Made by a program: the position numbers and the translations under genes. The notes under the pieces were generated by a model, which saw nothing but the letters and a program-made list of their open reading frames with translations, ran no database searches and had not been told where the DNA came from. From Phytophthora colocasiae (taxonomy: Eukaryota > Oomycota > Peronosporomycetes > Peronosporales > Peronosporaceae): a stretch of 64,000 nt of DNA. Positions 1 to 10,294 of this stretch are shown in pieces (position 1 is the first letter of the stretch; every line of letters begins with the position of its first letter). Location: assembly GCA_018806915.1 (NCBI GenBank), contig JAGKQI010000098.1, forward strand, positions 2,728,001 to 2,792,000, read 5' to 3'.

Positions 1-870
1 ACCCGCCGAATGTCCTCCTGATTGGAGTGGACTTTTCGATATCGAGATTCACGGTATTTAGTCGGAGAAGAAGACCCAAATAACTTGTTTAAAGGCACAG
101 ACCTGACAATTACTCCAAATTTCGACCGATGGGCGAAACGCGGAGTTGCCCTGCGCAATATTTGGTCCAGTATCCCAACAAGCCGATCGCTGGAGAGTAT
201 ACTTTTCGCGCAAGTTCCTTATCACAGCAGCGTGCAGAGTGGAATCACTGGAGGAAGAAATGGTACCAACCTGTCGGGACTACCTCAACTCTTCTCAAGA
301 AAGGGGTATGAAACTTACTTCACAACTGGATCTTCGATCGATCTGGACAATTGGGACGTCTTTCTTCCTTCTCACGGCTATGATTTCGTATGGGAAGGAT
401 GGAAAATGAAGAGATTAGCTCAAGAGATCTTCAACATCAGCCAGTCGGATTGGGACGGCGACGAACATCGAGGAATGAACTGGGGGGTGCATGATGATTT
501 GAGTTTCCAGATTTTGGGAGATCTTCTAGTGGAGAAAAAGAGTGAAAAGATGGAGAGAATGGCCCAAGGGGAGCCGAACAAACCACTGTTCCTCACACAT
601 TATACAATTTCGAGCCATGAGCCTTACGATTCCTGGCCAAAGTGGTACGAAGAATCTGAAAAACCAGATTTATCAGCAATGTACGAAGGCGAAGAGCATG
701 CAGACCGGATAGAAAAATACTTGAGAGTTAGATCATTTTCTGATTTGGAGCTCGGTAAGTTTATGGATCGGATGGAGAAAGAAGGTGTTCTAAATGACAC
801 TATCGTTGTAATAATTGGAGATCACGGTCAAGCACCTGAAATTGATAACTGTCACATGCATGAGGAATCG

Positions 871-1674
871 GGGGAAATAATTAAAAGCTGTTGCGTAGGC
901 ACTACATACCTGTTGCTCTAGTCTCAAATACTAATGACCTGTTACAACCACTACGATCCTGTTAGTCGACAACAGGATTGCAGCCTAGAGCCTGTTACTC
1001 GGATCCGCTCTAATCTCAAGTACTAATGACCTGTTACACGTACTACGTTCCTGTTAGTCGCTAATGCGCACGAGGTACTGCTAGGATTACAGATAAAACC
1101 TTACTTCGAAGAGGTTGCTGAGACTGTTTCTGCATAGCAGTTGTAAAACGGCTTGGAGGTCAGTGCTAATATCGGTCTCTCTTTTAGGCAAAACTCCTCA
1201 TAAAACATTCAGCCCAGTGCAATGGGCATTGCTGCGGGGACAACATACAGCTCAGACAGCTCATATGCTCCCGATAACGACGATTCTGATGCATTCAACT
1301 CGGAGATCTTTGAGATGGATTTCGAGTTCGATGTCCCCTCCATCTAATAACGTCCATAACGAGGACAAAATATAGAGGGGCGAGATTTCGTTCTTGTTGG
1401 AGTACTGTATACGTTCACGGCAGCTCGCAACAACATGTATGAACGTGACGAACACATCCACGAAACGCGCTACCAGACACCTCGGCTTCTCGTGTTTTGT
1501 TTGCCGGAGTCACAGAAATTTTCAGCATCACTACGAATTACTGTTGGAAAATCGGTGTAAAAATAGTGCGAAAAATGTTTTAAACATATAAACAGTAGTT
1601 ATGACAGGCGATAAGGGAGTAATAATGCTACGACAGCAAAGTAGTGCAATAATAACAGATTTTAAATAGCAGCC
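871..1674. mobile_element. hAT-like non-autonomous DNA transposon inserted in the sulfatase gene
   Basis: The 804-bp segment is flanked by AGGAATCG at 863-870 and 1675-1682, an 8-bp direct repeat of the size made by hAT (also P and Merlin) transposases. Joining the flanks restores the sulfatase frame. The ends form imperfect inverted repeats: TTAAAAGCTGTT followed by GCACTAC on the left (about 880-905) and a TTAAAATCTGTT/GCACTAC counterpart on the other strand at 1641-1665. No transposase is encoded. One open stretch near 1218-1350 ends in a very acidic tail (DDSDAFNSEIFEMDFEF then stop) and could be a remnant of an internal ORF. Superfamily assignment rests on TSD length and end structure only. 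Confidence 0.65.
918..1062 (+). repeat. Subterminal direct repeats of the hAT-like element
   Basis: Two 53-bp units, 918-970 and 1010-1062, match at about 45 positions and both contain TACTAATGACCTGTTAC and TCCTGTTAGTCG. The word CCTGTTRC or CCTGTTAG recurs six times between 908 and 1055. Clustered short subterminal repeats are typical transposase-binding sites in hAT and related elements, which is the likely role here. Confidence 0.55.
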
Positions 1675-2129
1675 AGGAATCGGTGACGCGAGTGCCAGCT
1701 GCAATTATTGCAGAAGGAAGGCTTGGTGATGCAGTGGGGCTCATGATCGACGATGCAGCTGAGCAGTACGACATTCTCAATACATTGGCCGATATTACTG
1801 GCTTGCCCGATGGAGGATTCCCACAAAACGGCGTTGGTCGCTCATTAAAACGTAAAATTCCTTTCGGTGAGCGAGCCATCTTCAGTAATGATCCCATGCG
1901 CAAGATGGCGGTTGTACGTGGTCATGAACGTCTTCGCTACGACGCAGTAATGGAGACCATGACACTTCACGATACGGAGCATGACTATTACATGACTGCG
2001 GACCTATTGCCTTTGCTGAATCCAGAGGAGCGTACTAAATGGGAAACATTTCGAGAGGATGGACGTCGTATTGCTGAGTATTATACTAAGCGATGGGATA
2101 GCAACTGCTTGCTCGTTGCCAAGTGCTAA

Positions 2130-2465
2130 TTGATTGACTGCATAATATGCAGTCGGTTAACCCCACGAGTTTTTGCAGAGAGATGACTTCTGCAATTGAC
2201 TACAGCTTTTGCCGTTGCGATTTCAGATCTACCTTGTCACTCGGTGATATCTCCTGTTTGCTGCAGGCCTCAGCTCTTTCGTCCCCACGAGTTCAAAATT
2301 CGTGAAGAAAGCAAGCAGGTTTGAGTCGCTTTTACAGAAAGCGTCGCAGTAAAGTGCATTTTTGCAATACAAACAGCTTCCTTGGGAACACACATCAAGC
2401 ATAAGTTAAAACGTATCAATCTTACCGCCGATTCCTATCTACAGAATCACTTCATTCGTGCTGTA
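2130..2465. other. Convergent intergenic region
   Basis: This holds the presumed 3' UTRs of the sulfatase locus and the PH-domain gene, which converge here. The only structure seen is a short word, CCCCACGAGTT, occurring at about 2161 and 2284. I see no gene. Confidence 0.5.
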
Positions 2466-3128
2466 TCACACCGTCGGTGGGTTCTGCACCGACGTGGCCA
2501 CACTCAATCCCATGGGTGGCAACGAGAACGTAACAGCCTTCTCCCTGAGCTTCTTGCTCACTCTGTTCCCCACCTTCTTGACCGCCTGAGCTCGTCCAAA
2601 GAGGACCTTGGGCACTGCCGCTGCTGCTGCAGTAGCTCTCAACTTTTTTGGTCTTCCTCCTTCCTGCTTGGTAGATTCAGGCACAGACGTCTGCAGTACC
2701 ATTTGAAGTGCCTTAAACTGCGTCTCGAAGAAAACTTCGAGCTCATCAGGTGCCAGTCCGAGTGCTTTGTGTTGTGGTTCACCCCAATAGTTGCGCTGCC
2801 AGGCGTGGATAGCATTACCCCAAGCTTTACGTTCTCCCCACGTAGGGGCGCTCATCACCAGCAACACAGGGGTCCCATAGACCAACACTCTTCCATCTCT
2901 GATTCTGGACCGTTGTAGTCGTACAGAGAAGCTGTAGGGACACCCACGACCGTCGACGTCTGGAATTCCGCGCACTTTAAGTCTCGAACGGGAGAGAATG
3001 ACCTCTCTGACCATCACTCCGCGGTCTCTCTTGGTGTAGAACTGCAGCTTGCCCTCACCCAATACACAGTAGTAGATGTGGCTACGACGGCCTTCGTCAT
3101 GCAGCAACAGGAATCCCTCCTTGGACAT
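2466..3128 (-). CDS. PH-domain protein
   Basis: Single-exon ORF of about 220 aa from ATG 3128 (MSKEGFLLLHDEG). Residues about 1-115 form a pleckstrin homology domain: an initial KEGFLLL strand, a KLQFYTKRDRG turn, and the closing helix with its conserved Trp (ERKAWGNAIHAWQ). PH domains bind phosphoinositides or protein partners at membranes. The remainder has a helical segment (DELEVFFETQFKAL) and a basic, Ala-rich tail (GGRPKKLRATAAAAA) that I do not recognise. The gene is divergent from the p24 gene, with 128 bp between the start codons. A GTG two codons upstream could lengthen the ORF, but ATG 3128 gives the usual PH start. No catalytic domain is attached, so it is probably a membrane-targeting adaptor. 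Confidence 0.8.
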   Translation of the reverse strand: MSKEGFLLLHDEGRRSHIYYCVLGEGKLQFYTKRDRGVMVREVILSRSRLKVRGIPDVDGRGCPYSFSVRLQRSRIRDGRVLVYGTPVLLVMSAPTWGERKAWGNAIHAWQRNYWGEPQHKALGLAPDELEVFFETQFKALQMVLQTSVPESTKQEGGRPKKLRATAAAAAVPKVLFGRAQAVKKVGNRVSKKLREKAVTFSLPPMGLSVATSVQNPPTV

Positions 3129-3256
3129 GGGCACAACTTCTGGCTATTATTTCCAATTTTCGGGATGGTGGTGTATACTGAACACGGGTTCAGTATGCAA
3201 CATCTCAGTGATCATTTCTACCCAATCACAAAGCGACTAGGAATTGAGGAGGATTT
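3129..3256. promoter_or_regulatory. Bidirectional promoter of PH and p24 genes
   Basis: Both genes start from this 128-bp spacer. It contains an inverted repeat, GTATACTGAAC at 3173-3183 and GTTCAGTATGC at 3188-3198 (10 of 11 pairs, 4-nt spacer), and a TCATTTC at 3212-3218 that matches the core of the oomycete initiator about 40 bp before the p24 start. The palindrome could bind a dimeric regulator. Confidence 0.45.
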
Positions 3257-4338
3257 ATGATGAAGAGGACGACGCTCGTAGTGTTCTTGGGCTTCATTAC
3301 GACAGCTTATGCGTTGTATTTTAACGTGCAAAAGGAGGTAATAACATGTACATTGTAATAATGTATGAAATTGCTATTGTACTGAGTATGAACTGTACAG
3401 GGTCATCGCTGTTTCTTGGTAGATGTACCAAAGGAGACGACGTTCCGAGCTGAATATGAATCTCCAGATACAACCGACGTCATGGTGGGGTGAACGGAAT
3501 TGTAACGGGAGATGATATACTGTATACGTGCTAAGTGGAGACGTTCTGAGTGTAGAAGACGATGGTAGCGTTCTACGCGCCGGATCAAAGCAAAGGTGGT
3601 CATGAGAAGATGCTTATGAAGAAAGAGCCGACCACTCAGAAGGTGAGTTGCTATAGATATGTACTGTAGATATTGTGTTGTGCTGAGTACTGACTTGTTG
3701 GTGGTTTTTGACTCGAATAGGGAGCTATTTCGTTCACAGCACAAGTGAACGGACCTCATTGGGTTTGTGTTAGTCTGGACTCGACTAATTACGCGCTCCC
3801 AGATGACGCGTCGATGGTGAGGGAGTTGCAATTTGGTTTTAAAAAGGTATGAGTTTACCATGAACATGTATTTTGTTTTGACATGTTGCAGAGGTTTGCG
3901 TTGAAGCTGGGTATGGGCACCAGCCAAGAGGAGTACCAAAATTTGGCCAAGAAGAACCAGATGGATGATCTTCACCTTGAGATCATGAAGCTTCGAGATC
4001 GCGTGTCTGCTATTCAGCGCAATCAGGACTACGCCAAGGTAGAATCGTAGCGAGTATTGCTACGGGATATTGTACTTGACTAACTGGGGTGACTTTGGTT
4101 GCTCCACCTATAGGAAAAGAGCTTGACGCTTCAGTCATCGATTGAGAGCAGTAACCAGCGTGCTGCCTGGGTATCTTCATTGCAGGTGACGTTGATTTTA
4201 AGAGAATCGTTGGTTAATTGCGGATTTAGGCACTAAACTGTCATGCCTTTCTGCCGGCAGATTCTTGTCCTGCTTATCACAGCCTTCTACCAGGTCAAGC
4301 ATCTTCAGACATATTTTCAGAAGAAGAAATTGGTGTAA
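3257..4338 (+). CDS. p24/TMED-family ER-Golgi cargo receptor, seven exons
   Basis: No single ORF covers this gene. Splicing at GT/AG pairs gives exons 3257-3337, 3401-3484, 3556-3642, 3721-3816, 3892-4038, 4114-4185 and 4261-4338, all in phase 0, with introns of 63-78 bp. The product is about 214 aa: a signal peptide (MMKRTTLVVFLGFITTAYA), a GOLD domain beginning LYFNVQKEGHRCFLVDVPKE and closing with ISFTAQVNGPHWVCV, a coiled coil (about residues 125-185), one membrane helix (ILVLLITAFYQV) and a cytosolic tail ending KKLV, a dilysine COPI retrieval signal. p24 proteins cycle in COPI/COPII vesicles as cargo receptors. The third acceptor (after TGTAG, 3555) and the GTGGGG donor at 3485 are the least certain junctions. 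A long minus-strand frame over this region is a shadow. Confidence 0.9.
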
Positions 4339-5313
4339 GGAAGTCATCGGTTGTCGTTTGCGGGTCGGTATTGGTTGAAAGGCACGGAGTTGAGTCGATG
4401 GTTTTCAAGCAATTTGTCCTGGAAAGGATAAGGGACAAACCGTTCAGGAATCTCCTCCTTGCTGTCCAGTAGCTATCGTAAACCAGTTTGTAAATCCAGA
4501 AAAAAGTATTGAGAGTTTCGTCTCCGAATGAGCCGTTTCCCAAGGACAAAGGTGATAGGATACGTATCCATACACTTTCAAGAGCGAGATTTAACAATGA
4601 AGTTTACCGCCTTGTACAAACAATAACCGTTGCACAGGCCTTTTGTTATACAAACTGCATCTCTCTCTAAGACATACTTCAGTACTTGATTGCATGAACT
4701 AACGTCATTGGTTTACAGTACAAAAGTCTCATCTACCAAATTTTCTGAAAACTAAACAAGGCTGAGTTGGGCTTAACACTCACCTTCGGAGACGAAACTA
4801 CCGCTTTTTCTGGATCTACAATCTTGGTTTACGATAAATCACTACTGGACAACATTTTCGGAGATTCCTATCCGTTGCCCAGGGTCCGTTTAAAAAGTTT
4901 GAGGAAAAATATGTTTTATGGCTTTTGAGTTTCTAGCTTTTAAATTCGTGTAGCATTATACTTTTCAGCTTTTCAGTACGTAAAGACCTGATCAGGAGTT
5001 TTGCCTGTTTTTTTCGGGTTTTAGGCACTAGCTTGACATTGAGTCTGAATAACCGAGATTCCATTGTGGTAGTGTAAGGTTAGACAGAAAGCTGGTTGAA
5101 ATTCCAAACCTAGTGGTGTCGACGACACCATTTGTCGTGAATCACGACTCGTGATCGCAATGTTTATATCGTTCGAAAAAGGCTGTGTTTACAATGCCGA
5201 TTTTTTTTTACGAGTAAATGGAAACGGCCAGCATTCTCCGTTAGCATGGATGAGATTTTGAATGCTCCCGTCGACTTCAGTCTCAGAATCTCCAGGTTTC
5301 CCTCAAGCAGCCT
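4339..5313. other. Gene-poor spacer with inverted fragments
   Basis: I find no intact gene in this 975-bp spacer between the p24 gene and the wall-protein gene. It contains an imperfect inverted repeat (separate entry) and a T/A-rich stretch at 4900-5220. A 100-codon minus-strand frame at 4295-4597 looks like a decayed coding fragment rather than a gene. Confidence 0.5.
4440..4874. repeat. Imperfect inverted duplication of a coding-like fragment
   Basis: The reverse complement of 4440-4532 resembles 4779-4874: both run through TTCGGAGACGAAAC, a TTTTCTGGAT block, a TGGTTTACGATA block, CTACTGGACA and GGAGATTCCT in the same order. Translated, the two copies share FGDET and LVYD words. This is either a decayed tail-to-tail gene duplication or the arms of an old inverted-repeat element. 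I do not recognise the protein. Confidence 0.5.
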
Positions 5314-5392
5314 CAGTAACCAACCACCAACAGATATCCATGATACTACTTGCCAAGTAGTATCATGGATATCTGTTGGTGGTTGGTTACTG
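5314..5392. repeat. 79-bp perfect palindrome over a start codon
   Basis: 5314-5352 and 5354-5392 are perfect reverse complements (39 bp arms, one C at the centre). The right arm holds the first ATG (5365) and ten codons of the wall-protein gene, and the left arm is an inverted copy of it. A transcript crossing it would fold into a near-continuous hairpin. Confidence 0.95.
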
Positions 5393-8026
5393 TAGTAGTA
5401 CTTGGACGCCGAAGCCTTGGGCTAGCAGGCCTCGTCAAAGTTGTTCTGTGTATCGACAGTATCCAAGCTTTGGGTACCTTGCGTGCTGTGGCGCATTATG
5501 AAACTCAAGAAGGATGCTCAAATCCGAATCTACTGGGCGTTCCAACAATGGTAACGGCTGGAATCGCCTCCTGCTCCACTTTAGACACAATCCCGTGTAT
5601 TGGCACTGTCAAGCCATTCACCGCCACAATTTGTAAGCACTCAGCAGATCCGGACGCGGAATCTTTCTCGGACTTGTTCGGCTCTGGGCCTTACGTCACC
5701 GTTCACACGTACACGACGGGCTATGAATGCACAAGCTCCTTCCAATCGGCCACGGTCTATTTGGCTGATGGAAACTGCCACAAAACAAATTCACAAGAGA
5801 GTTTTGTGGCTAAACGAGCACCGGATGGATCCGCGCGAGTCTCCTTGTTCGCGAATGATGCTTGTTCGGATATTGCAGTCTCGGTGCTGAGCCAAATTAG
5901 AGATGAACACACCTGTGTCGTTGGGCGGACTAACGACACTGTCACCCGCGGTGGTGGCGATACTGCAACTCGTGTGCATCTGCAAACAAAAGGCATCTAT
6001 GAGTCGCATCCTGGTAACTGTCAGTCACCCGCTTTACCTGTGCACGTAACCACAACGATGAACGCTGTCCACTGCGTCGACAGTTGCAGTTCTGAAAGCC
6101 CGTTCACACGTAGCCGTTGCACCACCGGAACTTACGCCTCCGCGGATAGTGAAGACGACTTCAGTCAATCACCATTCGTTTCAATCCAGGAATATGTCTC
6201 GGGTTCGAACTGTGCGTTGGTTGACTTGACTGCCCAGAGGACGTATTTGGCGGACAGCAAGTGTCATGTTACGACCACTTTGACGAGCTTCCGAGCTAAA
6301 ATAACCCAAGATGGCTTGGTCTCGATTGACATGTACACAGACTCGGCATGTACCAGTGATAATGACACATTTGTGGTGTCAGCATTTCAGTCTGATGGCT
6401 TCACGTGTGTGGAAGGAGACGCCAATGCACCGGATATCGTGATCTACGGTGAACATGAGACCCCCGTGCACCTTACGTCACTTGCAGTGTACGATACCAA
6501 GCAAGACTGTGAGACGTCTAGTCTACCGAGTCTACAGATAGCGACACTCGGTGATCCTGATGAGTGCGAGGTATCTGCGTTGCACAACTGTGTTGAGGCG
6601 TCAGCTCCATACACAAGCATCTCGTGCACCTCATTGGAAAACTTTGTGACGGACGTCATACCAACTTTTGGAGATAACTCGTACATAGTTGTAGACAATT
6701 ACCGAGATGGCGAAGGCTGTGACGATGCGTCAAGTTATCTAGCATCAGCGCGTACTCAGCGAACGGAAAGTGTCACGTCACCGATGTTGGAACGAACTTT
6801 GAGGCCAATGTCACCACTGAAGGTGTCGTAAAGATCACAATGTACACAACTTCAGCCGACTGTAGCAAGGTTGGGGTGGTAAGCGAATTTACGTCCGAGC
6901 AAACTACAACGGAGTGTTTGGGGGTTGAAGGGACCGGTGACGTCGCGGATACCAAAATCTATTGGCATAGCGCTAAGCTGACACCCACAGAAACAGCAGG
7001 TCCAGATAATTTCGATGCTGACACCCTCTACAGCAGCGGAAGAAGTGGCGTTGGATCCAACGCAAACAATGGCATCGGCGATAGCTATGCACCGGAAACT
7101 ACCTTCGACAATGAAGGCAGCCTCGACAGCAGTAACCTTGGATCAAATACATCAAATTCTGGCAGCGATAGTGGTAGTGGAATAGAGCCATCGGCACCGG
7201 AGCCAACACCAACAATCTCGATACTTGAGCCAGCACCAACACCGATACCTACAGCAGTTGTGGTAGTAGCAACCCCGACACCGACAGTCTCATTAACAAC
7301 TAGTCCAGTGTCGACTCCGATCCAATCCACGGCTGTCGCACCACAACCAACCCCATTGCCAGTTGCTCCACCACAACCAACACCAACGCCATCAGCCTCG
7401 GTAACAGCTAGTCCAGTATCGACCCCAACACCATCGCCAGTTGTTCCACCGCAACCAACACCAACGCCATCAGCTTCGGTTGCAGTTGGCCCAGTATTGA
7501 TACCGACACCAACGATAGCTGAGGCAATCCCAACACCGACGGTCTCTGTCGCAGTTGGTCCGATACCACCCCATCGGTAGTTGTGCCACCATCACCACCT
7601 ACGCCGACTGTCTCGGTCGTAAATGGCCCAGTATCGACACCGGCGCCAACAACAACTGTGCCCCCAGCAATTCCGACACCACCGACAGTTGTGACGCCAG
7701 CACCAATTCCAGCACCATCAGCCTCAGCAGCAGTAAGTCCTTCATCGACGCCACTGACGACAGTTGTGACGCCATCACCAATTTCAGCACCGACAGTTGT
7801 GACACCAGCAAGCCCAAATCCAACGACTGCGGCACCAACGCCAGCACCAACTCCAGCACCAACTGCGCCAGTATCAACAGCGGCGGGGCCGGTGTCAACA
7901 GCGCCATCCACGATAACTCCGGTAACGACAACTAGCACCACCAATGGAATCAGCGCGGCTTCGCGCGTGTCCGCGACGATCACGTTACCGTTGTTTACTG
8001 GGGCTGCTTTGATGTTGGGGATTTAA
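5365..8026 (+). pseudogene. Cysteine-rich GPI-anchored wall protein with Thr/Pro stalk, two frame breaks
   Basis: Three overlapping frames read as one secreted protein. The N-terminus from ATG 5365 is hydrophobic (MDICWWLVTVVVLG) and may be a signal peptide. Then come three tandem modules of about 150 aa (starting near 5475, 5980 and 6465), each with VHL/AVY-type openings, regularly placed Cys, a GPYV/SPFV/NSYI...Y block, a Y(L/S)A(D/N)G(N/K)CH block, and a V(S/K)I..(Y/F)...(A/S)C ending. From about 7200 to 7950 there is a mucin-like stalk of PTPS, TVVTPAP and VSTPTP repeats. The C-terminus (ATITLPLFTGAALMLGI) is a GPI-attachment tail. Frame changes occur near 6745-6755 and 7560-7570; neither has splice signals, so they are mutations or assembly indels. 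Likely role: adhesion or cell-surface coat. I know no named family. Confidence 0.6.
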
Positions 8027-8187
8027 TCGACTGGGCCACTTCAGATGAAGTTCATGCATATTTCAACAAGTTTCTGCATTTGATGCGAATTGGCGTGTGC
8101 ATGTACCGCCATTCTACGGTAACAGTTAGAAGTAAAGAAAAAAAAATATAGTGAGCGGAAATTCACCGTTGAGTTTTCCAAGCCACC

Positions 8188-8637
8188 TTAAGCCTCTCTA
8201 TCAGTCGTTTTAGCAGCTGCATCTCTCTGTCTCTCCTGCTGGAGTGCCAATTGCATGGCGTTATGGATCATGCGGCAGTCCGTCGTGTACGGGATCGAGT
8301 AGTCCACGAACGAGCCTGGCAAAAAAGTCACACAAAATGAGATTACTCCCTCTCCCACCATATCCTGCGTCCTGCAACGAACCTAGGACGCCCAGAATGG
8401 CGAAGGGCTTGTACGATTTCCGCTTGATACTGATAGGGATGCCAACTAACACGCCTGCGATACAGCACTGCATCGTAATGGATGATTAGTTTTTAAAACG
8501 TTAATAAACAACAACAACCAATCGAGTACCAGGATCTGCCGGTTGATCATGCAGGACGTGAGCATCTGCTGCAGCTGCGTCGAGTCCTCATTGCCCTTGG
8601 GCTGCAGATTTTCATCACTTTCTCGGCTCAGGAACAT
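8188..8637 (-). CDS. Small conserved-looking membrane protein, three exons
   Basis: Splicing gives exons 8637-8530, 8467-8383 and 8315-8188 (introns 62 and 67 bp, GT/AG), encoding about 106 aa. The start used is ATG 8637 (MFLSRESDENLQPKG); an upstream coding exon is possible because the frame is open for a few codons 5' of it. Exon 2 encodes a hydrophobic stretch rich in small residues (CCIAGVLVGIPISI), then basic residues (KRKSYKP) and a second short hydrophobic segment (FAILGVLGSFVDY). The tail is polar, with an ALQQERQRD helix. This pattern suggests a small organellar membrane protein with a hairpin, but I do not recognise the family. It is divergent from the glycosyltransferase, with 93 bp between the start codons. 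Confidence 0.65.
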
Positions 8638-8730
8638 GGCGTCGAGGCGCGTCAGAGCAATAATGACAAATACCTGCTATTTCTTATACTGCCTCAGGAT
8701 AACAAATGATATCATATATCACAGGTACTC

Positions 8731-10236
8731 ATGAATGCAGAGATGGAGACTACTATCAAGATGAACTTGTCTATCAAGCGCTGCTCACCTCGTGGCCTTA
8801 CACTCGCTCTTCTGCTTTCGTTCGGACTCGCCGTCGTCTTGTTGAACTCGAGACTCGCGTGGAACACTCTCCCATCGTCCGAGCATGTGTTCCGCAGCTC
8901 CAGCCACAATGTCGTCGACGTGGAGAAGCTGCAATTGGCTCAGACACTCCATAATATCGCACAGAACACGACGCAGACGAAGGGTATTGTGATTCCAGTT
9001 TACGAACCGATTGTGAAGATTGCAGCGTCATTGATTCTGGAACTTCGAACGATGGGCGTCGAATCTCCAGTGGAAATGCCTCACTGTGGAGATGTATCAC
9101 TGGAGTCACAAGAGCTCTTAAAGCAGAAGGTTGCACTGGGTTCTATCAGGTTTTACGATGTCTGTGAGTTAGCCTATACTGCGACTATCGAGGGAAATGA
9201 TTCGAAGAAGGTTTTCTGTGAGGACATTGACACTTGCCACACTAAATTCCGATCGTTCGATATCAAAGTTATCTCGCTAGTGTTCTCCAAGTTCGAAGAA
9301 ATCATGATGGTAGATGCTGATACAGCTTTTTTCGTAAACCCGACGATACTGTGGGAGTCGGAGAAGTACAAGACGACAGGTACTTTGCTCATGAACGACC
9401 GCAACGCGCACGAGATCTATTTCATGGCTGAGCGTGTTGGTGGCTCTGGTAATCTTTCATTCCAACACCGCTACATGTCGAAGTTTGATCCTGCTCCGTT
9501 CCGCTCTATCCCCACAATGGAGCGTAAGAAGGCGACAGTGCCCAATCCAGCTCCAGTGACGCTGAAATTTGAGCCAAGTGACTATTTACTCACTAGCAAC
9601 TCTTGGACGCTCCGTACGGGACACCAGGTCGATTCGTCCATTATGTTTTGGAACAAGAAGAAGCAGCCGCGAGCTACTGCAATTTTAGGCTCCTTCAAGT
9701 CTCTCAGTGACATCGGTTCACCTCCGTCTTACGGTGACAAGGAATTGTATTTCTACGCAGCAGAATTGGCGGAATCTCAGTACTCTTTCTCGGATCACGC
9801 TATTGGAGCTGTGGGTACGGAGTATCACGACTACGGGGAGAACAACTCCACTCTGTGCGGCGATATGGCCCAGGTTTTTCCCATTAAGCAGGCCACGCTG
9901 GATGAAGTGCCGCTGTTCTACTTGAATAGCGATAGAGTACTGCACTTCAAACCTGAGGCGGAGTCTGTGTACTACATGAAAGCTCGGATGGCAGATGTTT
10001 ACCTTGGAGCCTTCGGTGAACGTCGAATGGAATGCCCCTTTGAAATGACTGGAGCCAAGTTTTCAGATGCTGAAGCAAGACACCTCACTGGACGCCAGCG
10101 TCTGCATACTCTTGTGCTCGAATGGGGGAAACCATCTCAGGATGGTTTAACTGACGCTGCTACAGACGGAATGATAGACGAGCTGATGCACACAATGCGC
10201 AATGAGTATCGGCAAGTTGTCACCCCAATTGTGTAA
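8731..10236 (+). CDS. Type II membrane alpha-mannosyltransferase, MNN1/GT71-like
   Basis: Intact 501-aa single-exon ORF starting at ATG 8731. A short cytosolic N-terminus is followed by a signal anchor (LTLALLLSFGLAVVLL, about residues 24-40), placing the enzyme in the Golgi lumen. The catalytic part has the family features KGIVIPVYEPIVKIAASLI near the N-terminus, the DXD metal/nucleotide-sugar motif in EEIMMVDADTAFF (about residue 195), and the downstream HQVDSSIMFWNK and YFYAAELA blocks. GT71 enzymes add alpha-1,3-linked mannose to protein glycans. Length and order match the family, and the frame is clean. Alternative in-frame ATGs at codons 5 and 11 exist. Confidence 0.82.
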   Translation: MNAEMETTIKMNLSIKRCSPRGLTLALLLSFGLAVVLLNSRLAWNTLPSSEHVFRSSSHNVVDVEKLQLAQTLHNIAQNTTQTKGIVIPVYEPIVKIAASLILELRTMGVESPVEMPHCGDVSLESQELLKQKVALGSIRFYDVCELAYTATIEGNDSKKVFCEDIDTCHTKFRSFDIKVISLVFSKFEEIMMVDADTAFFVNPTILWESEKYKTTGTLLMNDRNAHEIYFMAERVGGSGNLSFQHRYMSKFDPAPFRSIPTMERKKATVPNPAPVTLKFEPSDYLLTSNSWTLRTGHQVDSSIMFWNKKKQPRATAILGSFKSLSDIGSPPSYGDKELYFYAAELAESQYSFSDHAIGAVGTEYHDYGENNSTLCGDMAQVFPIKQATLDEVPLFYLNSDRVLHFKPEAESVYYMKARMADVYLGAFGERRMECPFEMTGAKFSDAEARHLTGRQRLHTLVLEWGKPSQDGLTDAATDGMIDELMHTMRNEYRQVVTPIV

Positions 10237-10294
10237 AAAACAACAGCAGAATAGAGTTGTTGTTTTTTGTCCTTGCAACATTAAGACTTGTCCG

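Larger units (their letters stand above)
1..2129 (+). pseudogene. Sulfatase-fold (LTA synthase-like) phosphotransferase, disrupted
   Basis: Two ORF pieces (about 22-870 and 1683-2129) together read as one sulfatase-fold protein of the alkaline phosphatase superfamily. The metal-binding start of the fold (NVLLIGVD) lies at 9-32 in frame 3. The rest, with a SIPTSRSLESIL segment carrying the probable nucleophile Thr/Ser and a GDHGQAPE metal motif, is in frame 1, so one extra T in the TTTT run near 33-36 shifts the frame. The C-terminal third (RVPAAIIAEGRLGD, then a YDILNTLADITGLP stretch) resumes at 1683 after the insertion at 871-1674. The 5' end lies outside the window. In the family these are membrane or extracytosolic hydrolases or phosphoglycerol transferases; the substrate here is unknown. 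The insertion makes this allele non-functional unless it is spliced out, and I see no suitable splice sites flanking it. Confidence 0.75.

Noticed and set aside
3403..3975. 190-codon minus-strand frame
   Set aside because: It overlaps exons and introns of the p24 gene, whose spliced plus-strand product is convincing; the reverse frame has no domain.
7408..7983. 191-codon minus-strand Val/Gly-rich frame
   Set aside because: Reverse reading of the Thr/Pro repeats of the wall protein.
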